Shown: in pieces, positions 1 to 10,737 of the stretch | Layout of the letters: each line of letters begins with the position of its first letter | Position numbering within the stretch: position 1 is the stretch's first letter | Source: Spartobacteria bacterium | Lineage (GTDB): Bacteria; Verrucomicrobiota; Verrucomicrobiia; Chthoniobacterales; UBA10450 | NCBI GenBank assembly: GCA_003167555.1 | Contig: PMSN01000004.1 | Coordinates: forward strand, 1 to 64,000 | DNA length: 64,000 bases | Reading direction: 5' to 3' | Translations under genes and position numbers: made by a program | The notes under the pieces: generated by a model | The model's database searches: none | Told to the model about the DNA's origin: nothing | Seen by the model: only the letters and a program-made list of their open reading frames with translations

Positions 1-2358
<2,358 letters not shown>

Positions 2359-2417
2359 AATCTGTAGAACGCCAAATCGTTTCCAATTCGACGCTCAAAC
2401 TTGATAACTGAAACTCT

Positions 2418-2446
2418 CGGACCGGGACATCTTACCTTCCCGGCCT
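2418..2446 (-). promoter_or_regulatory. Hairpin in 23S leader
   Basis: On the minus strand GGCCGGGA and TCCCGGTCC pair around a ten-base loop, about 60-90 nt before the mature 23S 5' end. That position suits a leader processing stem or an antitermination boxB-like element. On the plus strand it is followed by T-rich sequence but no gene precedes it, so a plus-strand terminator is unlikely. The role is inferred. Confidence 0.4.
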
Positions 2447-2785
2447 TTCTTTTCAGACTCAGCTCTTAAAAGTTGTACTTACTACCCTGTATGTAGATAT
2501 CAAAGAACCAGCCGTTCGCGCCCACTTTCAGCCCACAAAAAAACCCAATCTGATCTCCGGCGATAATTCACGTTGCCGTTCATCATGCCGGGACAAAATT
2601 GAGTTCCAATTTGCAGTCCCAAAAATAGGCGAGAACCAACTCTTTTCGTCTTGCGACTACGGGAGTCCCGCTTCAGGCGGGGTCAACAAGGTAGCCGTCG
2701 AAAAATGACCGTCAACCGGGAAAAACGATTTTTTTCGAAAAAGTTACATTTTTTCCGTTCGGACGGCCGGGACGAGAGAGTTTTC

Positions 2786-2840
2786 CGCGGATTCCGCAGA
2801 TTATTTATTCTGTCATCGGCGCTAATCTGCGTAATCTGCG
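2786..2840. repeat. Inverted repeat with CGCAGATTA words
   Basis: CGCGGATTCCGCAGATTA is followed, about 20 bases on, by TAATCTGCGTAATCTGCG, its imperfect reverse complement. It lies directly in front of the TTG start of rph. The word resembles dispersed intergenic repeats of environmental bacteria; only this copy is in the window. Confidence 0.5.
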
Positions 2841-2846
2841 AACGAT

Positions 2847-3608
2847 TTGAATCCGCCTGACCAAAGTTCTCGCACCGACGGACGCGCCGCCGATCAGATT
2901 CGTCCCATCTCCTTCGAGCTCGGGATCGCGCCGCACGCGAGCGGATCCGTTCTCGTGGCGATGGGAAACACGCGAGTGATCTGCGGCGTGATGATCGAGG
3001 AAACGGTTCCGCGCTGGATGAAAGAACAAGGCGTGACCGGCGGCTGGCTCACGGCCGAGTATTCGATGCTCCCTTATTCGACCAATACGAGGAAGCCGCG
3101 CGACATCACGAAGGGCCGGCTCGATGGGCGCAGCAACGAGATTCAACGCCTGATCGGCCGCTCGCTCCGTGCGGCGGTGGATCTGGAAAAACTCGGACCG
3201 CGCACAATGTGGATCGATTGCGACGTGCTCCAGGCGGATGGGGGGACGCGCACGGCGGCGATCACGGGCGCGAGTCTGGCCGTGGCCATCGCCTGCCGGA
3301 AACTCGCCGACGAAAAGAAAATCGAGGCACCGCCGATCCGAAAGCTCGTGGCGGCCGTCAGCGCGGGGGTGTTAAACGGAACGGCGATTGTCGATTTGAA
3401 CTACGAGGAAGACAAAGGTGTGACGGTGGATTTCAATCTCGTCGCGACGGAGGATGGAGAGTTCGTCGAGCTGCAAGGCTCGGGCGAAGAAGCGACTTTT
3501 TCCCATGATCAACTGGCGGAAATGATGGCGCTGGGAAGGAAGGGCATCGCGGAATTGATCGCGGCGCAGCGCGCGATCCTGGCATCGTTGATGGTGGAAC
3601 CCGGCTAG
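2847..3608 (+). CDS. rph: Ribonuclease PH
   Basis: Phosphorolytic 3'-5' exoribonuclease that trims tRNA 3' ends, releasing nucleoside diphosphates; it normally works as a hexamer. The N-terminus shows the family DGR..DQIRP signature (residues 11-21), then [13 protein letters not shown], and the middle has the typical [16 protein letters not shown] block and [16 protein letters not shown]. Length is 253 aa against about 240 for the family. The start is TTG at 2847; no ATG lies nearer the conserved DGR motif, so the exact start is unsure. It stands alone, between an inverted repeat and gmd. Confidence 0.95.
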   Translation: MNPPDQSSRTDGRAADQIRPISFELGIAPHASGSVLVAMGNTRVICGVMIEETVPRWMKEQGVTGGWLTAEYSMLPYSTNTRKPRDITKGRLDGRSNEIQRLIGRSLRAAVDLEKLGPRTMWIDCDVLQADGGTRTAAITGASLAVAIACRKLADEKKIEAPPIRKLVAAVSAGVLNGTAIVDLNYEEDKGVTVDFNLVATEDGEFVELQGSGEEATFSHDQLAEMMALGRKGIAELIAAQRAILASLMVEPG

Positions 3609-3618
3609 TTGTGCTACG

Positions 3619-3646
3619 GGATTCCTCGGCTTCGCTCGGAATGACA
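3619..3646. repeat. Half copy of family A palindromic repeat
   Basis: GATTCCTCGGCTTCGCTCGG then AATGACA matches the right arm of the larger family A elements (6270-6354, 19268-19353). The left arm is missing. The element ends in ATGAC, so its last bases supply an ATG at 3641 just ahead of gmd. Confidence 0.75.
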
Positions 3647-4660
3647 ATGAAAAAAGCGCTTATCACAGGGATCACGGGCCAGGACGGAAGTTATCTGGCG
3701 GATTTGCTTCTCGAAAAAGGATACGAAGTCCACGGGATCATCCGGCGGGCGAGCACGTTCAACACCTCGCGGATCGATCATCTTTACGCCGATCCGCACA
3801 TCAACGGGGTGCGTTTATTCCTGCATTACGGCGATCTGGCCGACTCGGTGAATCTCGTGAAGCTGCTTTACGAATTGAAGCCGGACGAAGTTTACCACCT
3901 CGGCGCGCAAAGCCATGTGCGGGTCAGTTTCGACATTCCGGAATACACTTCGGACGTGACGGGCGTCGGCACGATCCGGATCCTGGAGGCGATCCGCGAA
4001 ACTGGCATTCGCTCGAAATTCTATCAGGCCTCGAGCAGCGAGATGTTCGGCAAAGCGCAGCAGGTGCCGCAGACCGAGACGACGCCGTTCTGGCCGCGCA
4101 GTCCGTACGGCGTGGCGAAGGTATTCGCGTATTGGGCGACGGTGAATTACCGCGAAAGCTACGGGCTGTGCGCGAGCAACGGCATTTTGTTCAACCACGA
4201 GAGCCCGCGGCGCGGTGAGACATTTGTCACGCGGAAAATCACGCGGGCCGTGGCGGCGATCCGGTTGGGGCTCCAGAAGGAATTATTCCTGGGCAACCTC
4301 GATGCGAAACGCGACTGGGGTTACGCGCCTGAGTACGTGGAAGGCATGTGGCGGATTTTACAGGAAGGCGACGGCGACGATTTCGTTCTCGCGACGAACG
4401 AGACGCATACTGTCCGCGAATTCGTCGAAGCCGCGTTCGGCCACGTGAATCTCGATTGGAAAGATTATTTGAAACACGACGAGCGCTACGAGCGGCCGGC
4501 GGAAGTCGATTTGCTGATCGGCGATGCGGCAAAGGCGAAGAGAATTCTGGATTGGGAACCCAAGGTGCGCTTTCACGAGCTTGTCCGCATCATGGTGGAT
4601 GCCGACGTGGAATTGCTCTCGCGCACGACTGCGCAACAGCATCTCGGCAAGTTGCCGTAA
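3647..4660 (+). CDS. gmd: GDP-mannose 4,6-dehydratase
   Basis: NAD(P)-dependent short-chain dehydrogenase that turns GDP-mannose into GDP-4-keto-6-deoxymannose, precursor of fucose, rhamnose or perosamine sugars for surface polysaccharide. The Rossmann motif [10 protein letters not shown] lies at the N-terminus, followed by the family block [24 protein letters not shown] and the catalytic YGVAK (Tyr-x-x-x-Lys). The length, 337 aa, suits the family. The ATG at 3647 is preferred; the ATG six bases earlier and all further upstream codons belong to a dispersed repeat. No fcl, rmd or glycosyltransferase follows, so the end sugar cannot be told. A strong hairpin follows the stop. Confidence 0.95.
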   Translation: MKKALITGITGQDGSYLADLLLEKGYEVHGIIRRASTFNTSRIDHLYADPHINGVRLFLHYGDLADSVNLVKLLYELKPDEVYHLGAQSHVRVSFDIPEYTSDVTGVGTIRILEAIRETGIRSKFYQASSSEMFGKAQQVPQTETTPFWPRSPYGVAKVFAYWATVNYRESYGLCASNGILFNHESPRRGETFVTRKITRAVAAIRLGLQKELFLGNLDAKRDWGYAPEYVEGMWRILQEGDGDDFVLATNETHTVREFVEAAFGHVNLDWKDYLKHDERYERPAEVDLLIGDAAKAKRILDWEPKVRFHELVRIMVDADVELLSRTTAQQHLGKLP

Positions 4661-4670
4661 TGTTTCCTTT

Positions 4671-4731
4671 GTAGCGGCGGTCTCTGACCGCCGACCGCGT
4701 CAGAAAGACGGCGGTCAGAGACCGCCGCTAC
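4671..4731. repeat. Family C hairpin repeat, likely bidirectional terminator
   Basis: Arms of 23 bases, GTAGCGGCGGTCTCTGACCG-CCG and its exact reverse complement, enclose a short loop. It lies between convergent gmd and the L,D-transpeptidase gene and could terminate both. Related copies are at 38509-38539 and 63867-63941. Confidence 0.85.
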
Positions 4732-4734
4732 AGG

Positions 4735-5406
4735 TCATTGCTTCATCGCATCAGCCACGGTGGGCGCCACTGCGGGCACCATGGTTTCGAGCGGTTCGTT
4801 TAGAATGGTGACCCGCGCGCGCGGGCCGACGATGTCGTAGAGCTGGATCACGTCGCGCGAGCGCATGCGGATGCAACCGAAGCTCGCCCGTTTGCCGATG
4901 TTTCGCTCTTCTGGCGTGCCGTGAATGTAAATGTAGCGGCTATACGCGTTCGCGTTCTGCGCCTCCCGTCCACGCAGCCAGAGAATCCGGGTCACGATCG
5001 GATCGCGACCGGGCGCATCGGGCTCGAGGATTTCGCCGGTCCGCTTTCGATCTTTGAAGACCGTGCCGCTCGGGGCGGAGTCGCCGATTTTTTCGGCGAT
5101 CTCCAGCTCGCCTAACGGAGTCCCGCGGCTCCCGGGCCAATCGCCGATGGCGAACTTCGAAGTCGAAACCGGATAAGTGTTCATGAGCACGCCGTTGTCG
5201 AGAAGCGCCATGCGTTGCTGCGGCACACTGATGATGACGTGATGCCGTGTGTCCGGCGCGACGCATGAGGTGATGAAAAAGGCAGTTCCTGCGAGGAGAC
5301 ATATCAGGTGGATCGTGCGCTCCGCGCGCGATGCCGAAATAGTCGCGGCTTCGCCACCATTCTTTATCATCGAGCGCGGAGCGCTCGATCCACCTTTGCC
5401 TATCAT
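4735..5406 (-). CDS. L,D-transpeptidase lipoprotein (YkuD domain)
   Basis: Predicted envelope enzyme making 3-3 peptidoglycan cross-links or anchoring proteins to peptidoglycan. The YkuD domain is seen in HGTPEERNIGKRASFGCIRM, containing the catalytic Cys; the usual SHGC reads SFGC. A hydrophobic stretch ending in FITSC is a lipobox, so it is probably a lipoprotein. The ATG at 5406 overlaps the tatD stop as ATGA, suggesting coupling; a second ATG at 5370 is possible. Codons just after either start fall in a family D palindromic repeat (5306-5395), so the N-terminal region before the lipobox is repeat-derived. Confidence 0.85.
   Translation of the reverse strand: MIGKGGSSAPRSMIKNGGEAATISASRAERTIHLICLLAGTAFFITSCVAPDTRHHVIISVPQQRMALLDNGVLMNTYPVSTSKFAIGDWPGSRGTPLGELEIAEKIGDSAPSGTVFKDRKRTGEILEPDAPGRDPIVTRILWLRGREAQNANAYSRYIYIHGTPEERNIGKRASFGCIRMRSRDVIQLYDIVGPRARVTILNEPLETMVPAVAPTVADAMKQ
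5306..5395. repeat. Family D palindromic repeat inside a coding start
   Basis: AGGTGGATCG...GCGCTCCGCG on the left and CGCGGAGCGCTCGATCCACCT on the right form inverted ends. The second copy is at 19895-19986. This copy overlaps the N-terminal codons of the L,D-transpeptidase lipoprotein. Confidence 0.8.
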
Positions 5407-6266
5407 CGGTTGAATCTGAAAAACTCTTCGGCCGTTTGAGTCGTGGCGCTCGCCAGCTCTTCGACGTTGATCCCGCGCGCGGCTGCGATCGAATCCGCGA
5501 CCAGCCGCGTGTGAGCCGGCTCGCAGCGTTTTCCGCGGAAGGGAACGGGCGCGAGATACGGACAATCGGTTTCCACCATGAACTGCCACAGCGGGACATT
5601 CGCCGCTACTTCGCGGACGCTCGCTCCGTTCTTGAACGTCACAATGCCGGTGAACGAGACAAGGTGATTCAGATCGAGAACCTCCTTCGCCTGCTCGAGG
5701 GTGCCACCGAAGCAATGGAAAACGCCGCGCAACTTATCCGAATACGGCCGGATGATTTCGAGCGTGTCGTCCCACGCGTCGCGTTGATGGATAACGACGT
5801 TGAGTCCGAGTTCCGCGGCCAAATCCAATTGCTGTTCGAACAGGCTGGCCTGTTTCGATTTGTATGAGCCGTCGTGGATGTCCGCCTCGATTTGTTCTTC
5901 GGTTGAGCTTTGGAGCGCCTTCGCAAAAACCTGCGCCTTGCGTTCCTTCGCCAGCTCGATGCTCGGCAAACGATGATAATCCAGGCCGGTCTCGCCGATC
6001 GCGACCACGTGTGGACTTTGCGCGAGTTCGCGCAGCGGCGTGATCACGTCCTCACCCGATTCGTCGGCCGCGGTCGGGTGCACGCCGATGACGGCGTAGA
6101 CATTTGGGTATTTTTCCGCGAGCGCAATCGCGCGCCGGCTGCTCTCCACCGACGTTCCGATTGTGATGATGCGCGTGACGCCCGCTTCGTTCGCGCGGCG
6201 CAAGACATCCTCGAAGTCGCCGGCGAAATCGGGGTAATCGAGGTGGGCGTGAGTGTCGATCAGCAT
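5403..6266 (-). CDS. tatD: TatD family metal-dependent hydrolase / DNase
   Basis: Cytoplasmic TIM-barrel metallohydrolase of the TatD family, usually a 3'-5' DNase/RNase. The first metal site HAHLDY is at residues 6-11, GVHPTA follows, then the Glu ligand in AIGETGLDYH, and later VIHQRDAWDD, FHCFGG and VETDCPYLAP, the standard family order. Length is 287 aa; members are about 260, the excess being a small insertion after GLDYHRLPS. It sits last but one in the coaD-to-transpeptidase run, with ATGA overlap to the next gene. Confidence 0.93.
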   Translation of the reverse strand: MLIDTHAHLDYPDFAGDFEDVLRRANEAGVTRIITIGTSVESSRRAIALAEKYPNVYAVIGVHPTAADESGEDVITPLRELAQSPHVVAIGETGLDYHRLPSIELAKERKAQVFAKALQSSTEEQIEADIHDGSYKSKQASLFEQQLDLAAELGLNVVIHQRDAWDDTLEIIRPYSDKLRGVFHCFGGTLEQAKEVLDLNHLVSFTGIVTFKNGASVREVAANVPLWQFMVETDCPYLAPVPFRGKRCEPAHTRLVADSIAAARGINVEELASATTQTAEEFFRFNR

Positions 6267-6269
6267 TTC

Positions 6270-6354
6270 GTCATTCCGAGCGAAGTCGAGGAACCCGTGG
6301 CGACACTGGCGATACTTCCGCGGGGTCCTTCGACTTCGCTTCGCTCAGGATGAC
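6270..6354. repeat. Family A palindromic repeat
   Basis: It begins GTCATTCCGAGCGAAGTCGA and ends with TTCGCTTCGCTCAGGATGAC, imperfect inverted arms around a GC-rich middle. It is almost identical to the copy at 19268-19353, including the inner CGACACTGGCGA words. It separates fabH from tatD. Confidence 0.9.
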
Positions 6355-6368
6355 AGCATAGGCGAAGC

Positions 6369-7391
6369 CTACCATTCGATGATGGTGCTTGCCCAGGTCA
6401 GGCCGCCGCCGAAAACGACCAGGAGCACGTAATCGCCGGCCTTGATGCGGCCGGTGCGATTCGCTTCGTCGAGCGCGATCGCCACCGCGGCCGCGGACGT
6501 GTTGCCATAGCGATCGAGGTTCACAAAGAACCTCTCGATCGGAATTTTCAGTCGATCGGCAATCGCTTCGATGATGCGGACGTTGGCCTGATGGGGAATC
6601 ACGCAGGCGATGTCGTCGATGGTGAGACCCGCTTGTTCGAGCGCCTTTTTCGAGGCGTTGAGCATGGCGATGATCGCTTGTTTGTAAACGTCCTTGCCGG
6701 CCATGTGAATGGTTCGGAGATTCTGATCGGCGTTCTCGGCCGTGATCGCGGTGCGGCAACCGCCGCCCGGCATGAAAAGAATGTCGGCAAATTGTCCGTC
6801 GCTGCCGATGTGCGTACTGATGACGCCGTGCGTGCCGCCGCGATGACGCAGGATGGCGGCGCCGGCGCCGTCGCCAAAAAGCACGCAGGTGTTTCGATCG
6901 CTCCAATTGGTAATCGAGCTGAGTTTCTCCGCGCCGATGACGAGCACGGTCTCGTAAGTGTGCGAGGTGATGAATTGCTGCGCGATCTCGACCGCGAAAA
7001 GGAAACCGGCGCACGCGGCGGAAACGTCTAGACAAGCGGCTTTGGTCGCGCCGATCCTCGTCTGCACGAGGCACGCGGTCGCTGGGAACAACATGTCGGG
7101 TGTCGCCGTGGCGAGGAGAATGAGATCGATTTCAGCCGGAGTGATTCCCGCCTGCTCGATCGCGGCGAGCGCGGCCTTCGTCGCCATGTCGCTGGTGTGT
7201 TCGTCCTTCGCGGCGATGCGGCGTTCTTTGATGCCGGTCCGCGTCGTGATCCACTCGTCGCTCGTGTCGACCATCTTCGAGAGATCGGCGTTGGTCAGAA
7301 TTTTTTCCGGCACGTAGCTGCCGGTCCCGATGATCGAGACTGTGCGCCGCGGTTTAGTGGAGCGCGGGCTCGAGCGAGGTTGTCGTTTCAT
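6369..7391 (-). CDS. fabH: 3-oxoacyl-ACP synthase III
   Basis: Initiates type II fatty-acid synthesis by condensing acetyl-CoA (or another acyl-CoA) with malonyl-ACP. The catalytic triad is visible: Cys127 in SAACAGF, His267 in VIPHQAN and Asn297 in RYGNTSA. GTGSYVPEK opens the domain and FGGGLTW closes it. Length is 340 aa with a basic N-terminal extension of about 16 residues. The start overlaps plsX by 38 bases, so the two are probably coupled. The plsX-fabH order is conserved in many bacteria. Confidence 0.95.
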   Translation of the reverse strand: MKRQPRSSPRSTKPRRTVSIIGTGSYVPEKILTNADLSKMVDTSDEWITTRTGIKERRIAAKDEHTSDMATKAALAAIEQAGITPAEIDLILLATATPDMLFPATACLVQTRIGATKAACLDVSAACAGFLFAVEIAQQFITSHTYETVLVIGAEKLSSITNWSDRNTCVLFGDGAGAAILRHRGGTHGVISTHIGSDGQFADILFMPGGGCRTAITAENADQNLRTIHMAGKDVYKQAIIAMLNASKKALEQAGLTIDDIACVIPHQANVRIIEAIADRLKIPIERFFVNLDRYGNTSAAAVAIALDEANRTGRIKAGDYVLLVVFGGGLTWASTIIEW

Positions 7392-8385
7392 GATGGCGGC
7401 GAACTTCCTCGACGATATGCGGGTTCACCTGCTGTTCAATCGATTCGGCGGCGACGCGCAGCGCATTCTTGATCGCGAGCGGCGTGCTTGCTCCGTGCGC
7501 GATGATGCAAATACCGTTCACGCCCAGGAGCGGCATCCCGCCGTATTCCTCGTAATTCGTCTTTTTCTTGATGGCGCGAAACGCGTTGCGCGCGAGATAG
7601 GCGCCGGCCATTCGGGTTTTTGATTTCATCAGCTCGTGCTTGAGCCATTTGAAAATCGCGTCGGCGATCGATTCGCACGTTTTCAAAATCACGTTGCCGA
7701 CAAAACCATCGCAGACCACGACCTCGACCGGGTCGGCAAAAAGATCGTGGCCCTCGATATTGCCGCGAAAATTGAGCGCGCTTTGCTTGAGCATCTTGAA
7801 AACTTCCTTCGTCAGGTCGCTGCCTTTGACGTCTTCGCCCCCGATCGACATGAGGCCGACCGCCGGCTTCTGATAACCGAGAACGTGCCGGGAATAGACC
7901 GAGCCCATGATGGCGTATTGCAACAGGTGCTCGGCCCGCGCATCGCTGTTCGCGCCGGCGTCGATCAGGACAAAAACATTCGTCTCCGATGGAATGACGG
8001 CGGCAATGCCGGGCCGGTCCACGCCGGGCAAAGTGCGGAGCTTGATCGTGGTGGCGGCGACCGCAGCGCCGGTGTGGCCCGCGCTGACGATCGCGCTCGC
8101 CTCGCCTTTTTTCACCAGATCGACGGCGCGGCTGACGGATGAATCTTTTTTCCGGCGGACCGAATCGACGGCCGCGTCACTCATCTCGACGACCTGGGTC
8201 GCGTGGGTGATCTCGATGCGCCGATCGTTGCAACCGAGCGTCTTCAGCTCTTTCTCGATCTGGGGTGTGTCGCCCACGAGATAAAGCTTCTCGATGTGGC
8301 GGTATTCCTTCAGCGCCATGACTGCGCCGCCGACGATATTCGGAGGCCCAAAATCGCCGCCCATGGCATCCAGTGCGATTTTCAT
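7354..8385 (-). CDS. plsX: Phosphate acyltransferase PlsX
   Basis: Converts acyl-ACP to acyl-phosphate for phospholipid synthesis. The N-terminus MKIALDAMGGDFGPP is the family signature, with GHTGA and VVCDGFVGNVILK further on. Length is 343 aa, normal. It lies between rpmF and fabH, the standard rpmF-plsX-fabH order, with a family A repeat upstream of it. Confidence 0.96.
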   Translation of the reverse strand: MKIALDAMGGDFGPPNIVGGAVMALKEYRHIEKLYLVGDTPQIEKELKTLGCNDRRIEITHATQVVEMSDAAVDSVRRKKDSSVSRAVDLVKKGEASAIVSAGHTGAAVAATTIKLRTLPGVDRPGIAAVIPSETNVFVLIDAGANSDARAEHLLQYAIMGSVYSRHVLGYQKPAVGLMSIGGEDVKGSDLTKEVFKMLKQSALNFRGNIEGHDLFADPVEVVVCDGFVGNVILKTCESIADAIFKWLKHELMKSKTRMAGAYLARNAFRAIKKKTNYEEYGGMPLLGVNGICIIAHGASTPLAIKNALRVAAESIEQQVNPHIVEEVRRHHETTTSLEPALH

Positions 8386-8438
8386 CGGAGCGGGATTTTG
8401 CGACCTTCAGGAGGTGAATGCAAAATCAAAAACGCCTT

Positions 8439-8520
8439 GTCATTCCGAGCGAAGTCGAGGAATCCCGTGGAGTTACCTGCACGTTTCGCTCCGGGATCCC
8501 TCGACTGCGCTCGGGATGAC
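8439..8520. repeat. Family A palindromic repeat
   Basis: It starts GTCATTCCGAGCGAAGTCGA and ends CTGCGCTCGGGATGAC. It lies between plsX and rpmF inside what should be one operon, so it is either read through or attenuates transcription. Confidence 0.88.
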
Positions 8521-8525
8521 GGCGA

Positions 8526-8705
8526 TTACGCGCCGACCGTCAGCACTTGCCGGCCTTTATAATAACCGCACGATGGGCAGGCGGTGTGTGACGCCACGGT
8601 GCTCCCGCACTGGGTGCATTTATTGAGCTGCGGCGGCTGCCAACGGTGCGACGCCTTGCGCGTGCGCAGGCGCATCTTCGAAGTTTTACGTTTGGAAACT
8701 CCCAT
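8526..8705 (-). CDS. rpmF: 50S ribosomal protein L32
   Basis: Small ribosomal protein of 59 aa, read by translating the minus strand from ATG at 8705: MGVSKRKTSK..., then RWQPPQLNKC. Two Cys pairs, CTQC and CPSC, form the zinc site of the C+ type of L32. It keeps the standard yceD-rpmF-plsX neighbours, although palindromic repeats separate it from both. Confidence 0.95.
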   Translation of the reverse strand: MGVSKRKTSKMRLRTRKASHRWQPPQLNKCTQCGSTVASHTACPSCGYYKGRQVLTVGA

Positions 8706-8756
8706 GGTGAGCGCTTACGGAAGCATCGTTTCCAAAAAAGACAAATTTTGGTAGCA

Positions 8757-8846
8757 GTCATCCCGAGCGAAGTCGAGGGACCCCGAGAAAAGTCGTTCGA
8801 CGTGCAACGGGGTCCCTCGACTCCGCTTGCGCTCCGCTCGGGATGA
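8757..8846. repeat. Family A palindromic repeat
   Basis: Begins GTCATCCCGAGCGAAGTCGA and ends GCTCCGCTCGGGATGAC, with GGGACCCC and GGGGTCCC inner arms. Lies between yceD and rpmF. Confidence 0.88.
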
Positions 8847-8856
8847 CTAGGTGCCG

Positions 8857-9309
8857 CTAGAGTTTCAACTTATCCAGCGCGCTCCAATCGGGTTGGCGTT
8901 TGCCATCCTCAGCCGTTGGTGCTTCCGCCGCCGCTTGCGTGTCTGCCGGGCATTTCCTTCCGCCCTCACGGTCGCAATGTGGATGAGCGGGCAGATTGAG
9001 CAGGATGTCTTCGCGCAGATAAGGGGTGAGATCGATCAACTCCGGGCCGGTCAACTCGAGATGGAGCGAGAAAGCTTTCACTTCGATCTCGAATGGAAAT
9101 GGCTCCAGACAGCGAACGCAACGCAGCTCGACCGGTTGCGCGAGCGAGCCGCTTCCCCAGAGCGCCCCTTCGGAAATTCCCACGTCGATCGAATAGCGGA
9201 GCGGGCCGGTGCAGCGCACGTCCTCCGCTTCGAGATCGGGAATCGGGCAATCCTCCTCGCCTTCGAGGTGCAGACCCTCGGGGTGAATTTGCCGGAGATG
9301 GATCTTCAT
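8857..9309 (-). CDS. yceD: YceD family (DUF177) protein
   Basis: Member of the YceD/DUF177 family, linked in other bacteria and plastids to 23S rRNA accumulation and always found by rpmF. The family CxxC site appears as CVRCLEPF, and LREDILLNLPAHPHC carries the second conserved part. Length is 150 aa. The start overlaps the coaD stop by ATGA. Confidence 0.9.
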   Translation of the reverse strand: MKIHLRQIHPEGLHLEGEEDCPIPDLEAEDVRCTGPLRYSIDVGISEGALWGSGSLAQPVELRCVRCLEPFPFEIEVKAFSLHLELTGPELIDLTPYLREDILLNLPAHPHCDREGGRKCPADTQAAAEAPTAEDGKRQPDWSALDKLKL

Positions 9310-9788
9310 TTTGCGAGCTTGCTCCGAAACGCCTCCGCCACCCGGGGCGGCACAAATTCCGCGATGTTCCCGCCGAGCCGCGCGATTTCCTTCACGATCC
9401 GCGAGCTGAGATAAGTGTATTCCTCTTTCGGCATCAGGAAAATCGTCTCGACGGTCGCCTCGAGCTTGCGGTTCATCAGCGCCATTTGGAATTCGAATTC
9501 GAAATCGGAGACAGCGCGCAATCCGCGAATGACCGCGGTGGCCTGGCGGGCGACGGCGAAATCCACCAGCAACCCATCGAGCGGCGCGATCTCAACGTGG
9601 TCCAAATTTCCCAGGGTGTCCCGGAGAAGTTGGAGGCGTTCCTCGAGCGAAAAGAGCGGCTGTTTCTGATCGTTATGCGCGACGGCGACGATCACTTCGT
9701 CGAAGAGTTTTCGGGCGCGATCGATGACATCGAGATGACCATTCGTCACCGGGTCGAAACTGCCGGGATAAATCGCGCGTCGGATCAT
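9306..9788 (-). CDS. coaD: Phosphopantetheine adenylyltransferase
   Basis: Fourth step of coenzyme A synthesis: transfers AMP from ATP to 4'-phosphopantetheine. The nucleotidyltransferase motif PGSFDPVTNGHLDVI contains the TxGH signature; the C-terminal YTYLSSRIVKEIA block is also typical. 160 aa is normal. It is first of the minus-strand run leading to yceD, rpmF, plsX and fabH, tying CoA supply to lipid synthesis. Confidence 0.96.
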   Translation of the reverse strand: MIRRAIYPGSFDPVTNGHLDVIDRARKLFDEVIVAVAHNDQKQPLFSLEERLQLLRDTLGNLDHVEIAPLDGLLVDFAVARQATAVIRGLRAVSDFEFEFQMALMNRKLEATVETIFLMPKEEYTYLSSRIVKEIARLGGNIAEFVPPRVAEAFRSKLAK

Positions 9789-9882
9789 GGCGGCATGTTC
9801 AACTCCGAAAGGGTTCGGAGCAAGCGGCTCCCGATGACAGTTGCCGACTGCTCACAAACCTCGCAGACTACCCGCGCCAGAA

Positions 9883-10713
9883 ATGATCGATCCACCTTAT
9901 CGGACCGTCGCCGTGGCCAGCACGTTTTCGCCGCGCTTCCTCCAAGTGCTGGCGGAGGGAAAACGGATCCGGGACCGGCTTTGCCAGCAGATGCATTTGA
10001 TCTACGTCGGGAAGTGCGATGAGGAGACGACCCGCAAATTCAGTGACGCGTTTCTTCAGCTGGAACTGCCATCGGATTCGACCATTCATTATCAGGAGGG
10101 CGACCCGGCTGTGGCGATTCTCGCGGTTGCGACGGCAAACGAGGTCGATCTTCTCGTGGCCGGCGCATTGGAAAAAGAAGCGGTGCTTCGTCCGTTTCTC
10201 GGCAATGTCGCCCGCCGTCTCGTGCGCGAGGCGTCGTGCTCGGTGATGCTTTTCACCAAGCCCGAGCAGGAACCGAAACCGCTCGGCCGCATTGTTTTCA
10301 TGGCGGAGTATTCCGAGCACGGGCGCTCGGCATTGCAAAAGGCGCTGCGGCTCGCGGCACTCGAAAAGTGCGAAAAGCTTTTTGTGATCCGAGTCTATAC
10401 GACCTTCGATGAAGCGCGGGCGAAGGGACGGTCGAGCGCGCCCGAGGTGGCTGGCTCCGAGTTGCCGCGCACTTTGGAGGAAGAGGAGACGGCGCTGGAA
10501 GAATTCATTGATTCGGTGGGACAGACCGATGTCCCAATCGAGGCGCGGTGCATTCGAGGAAACACGGGCTACGCGGCGCTGGACTTCGTGCAAGCGATCG
10601 AGGCGATGCTTCTCGTAGTGCCGATCGATCCGCAACAGTCGGCGGACGGTCTTCCGCCTCATGTCTCGTGGGTGACCGACGTGATTCCCTGCAATCTCTG
10701 GGTGATTCGCTAG
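9883..10713 (+). CDS. Tandem universal stress (UspA-like) protein
   Basis: Cytoplasmic protein with two UspA-like halves. The first (residues about 5-120) has YRTVAVAS, a hydrophobic VDLLVAGALEKE strand and RLVREASCSVMLF, matching the end of a Usp domain. The second starts near GRIVFMAEYSEHGRSALQKAL and ends VTDVIPCNLWVIR. The classical ATP-binding G-2x-G-9x-G(S/T) motif is not clear in either half, so nucleotide binding is doubtful. The ATG at 9883 is preferred to the TTG at 9841 because the Usp fold begins just after it. Divergent from coaD. Confidence 0.7.
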   Translation: MIDPPYRTVAVASTFSPRFLQVLAEGKRIRDRLCQQMHLIYVGKCDEETTRKFSDAFLQLELPSDSTIHYQEGDPAVAILAVATANEVDLLVAGALEKEAVLRPFLGNVARRLVREASCSVMLFTKPEQEPKPLGRIVFMAEYSEHGRSALQKALRLAALEKCEKLFVIRVYTTFDEARAKGRSSAPEVAGSELPRTLEEEETALEEFIDSVGQTDVPIEARCIRGNTGYAALDFVQAIEAMLLVVPIDPQQSADGLPPHVSWVTDVIPCNLWVIR

Positions 10714-10737
10714 CGCTGTTCGAATCGGAGCTGGTGC

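Larger units (their letters stand above)
2359..2846. other. 23S leader / intergenic region without gene
   Basis: About 490 bases between the 5' end of 23S and rph. It should hold the 23S promoter and leader on the minus strand and the rph promoter on the plus strand. I see a hairpin at about 2418-2446, an A-rich tract (2538-2546), a CCCGC/GCGGG hairpin near 2668, the 14-mer AACAAGGTAGCCGT at 2685-2698 and an inverted repeat at 2786-2840. I found no convincing -35/-10 pair and no tRNA. The space is too short for 16S. Confidence 0.7.

Noticed and set aside
2418-2455. Rho-independent terminator on the plus strand
   Set aside because: The hairpin has T-rich sequence after it, but no plus-strand gene precedes it; a 23S leader stem on the minus strand fits better.
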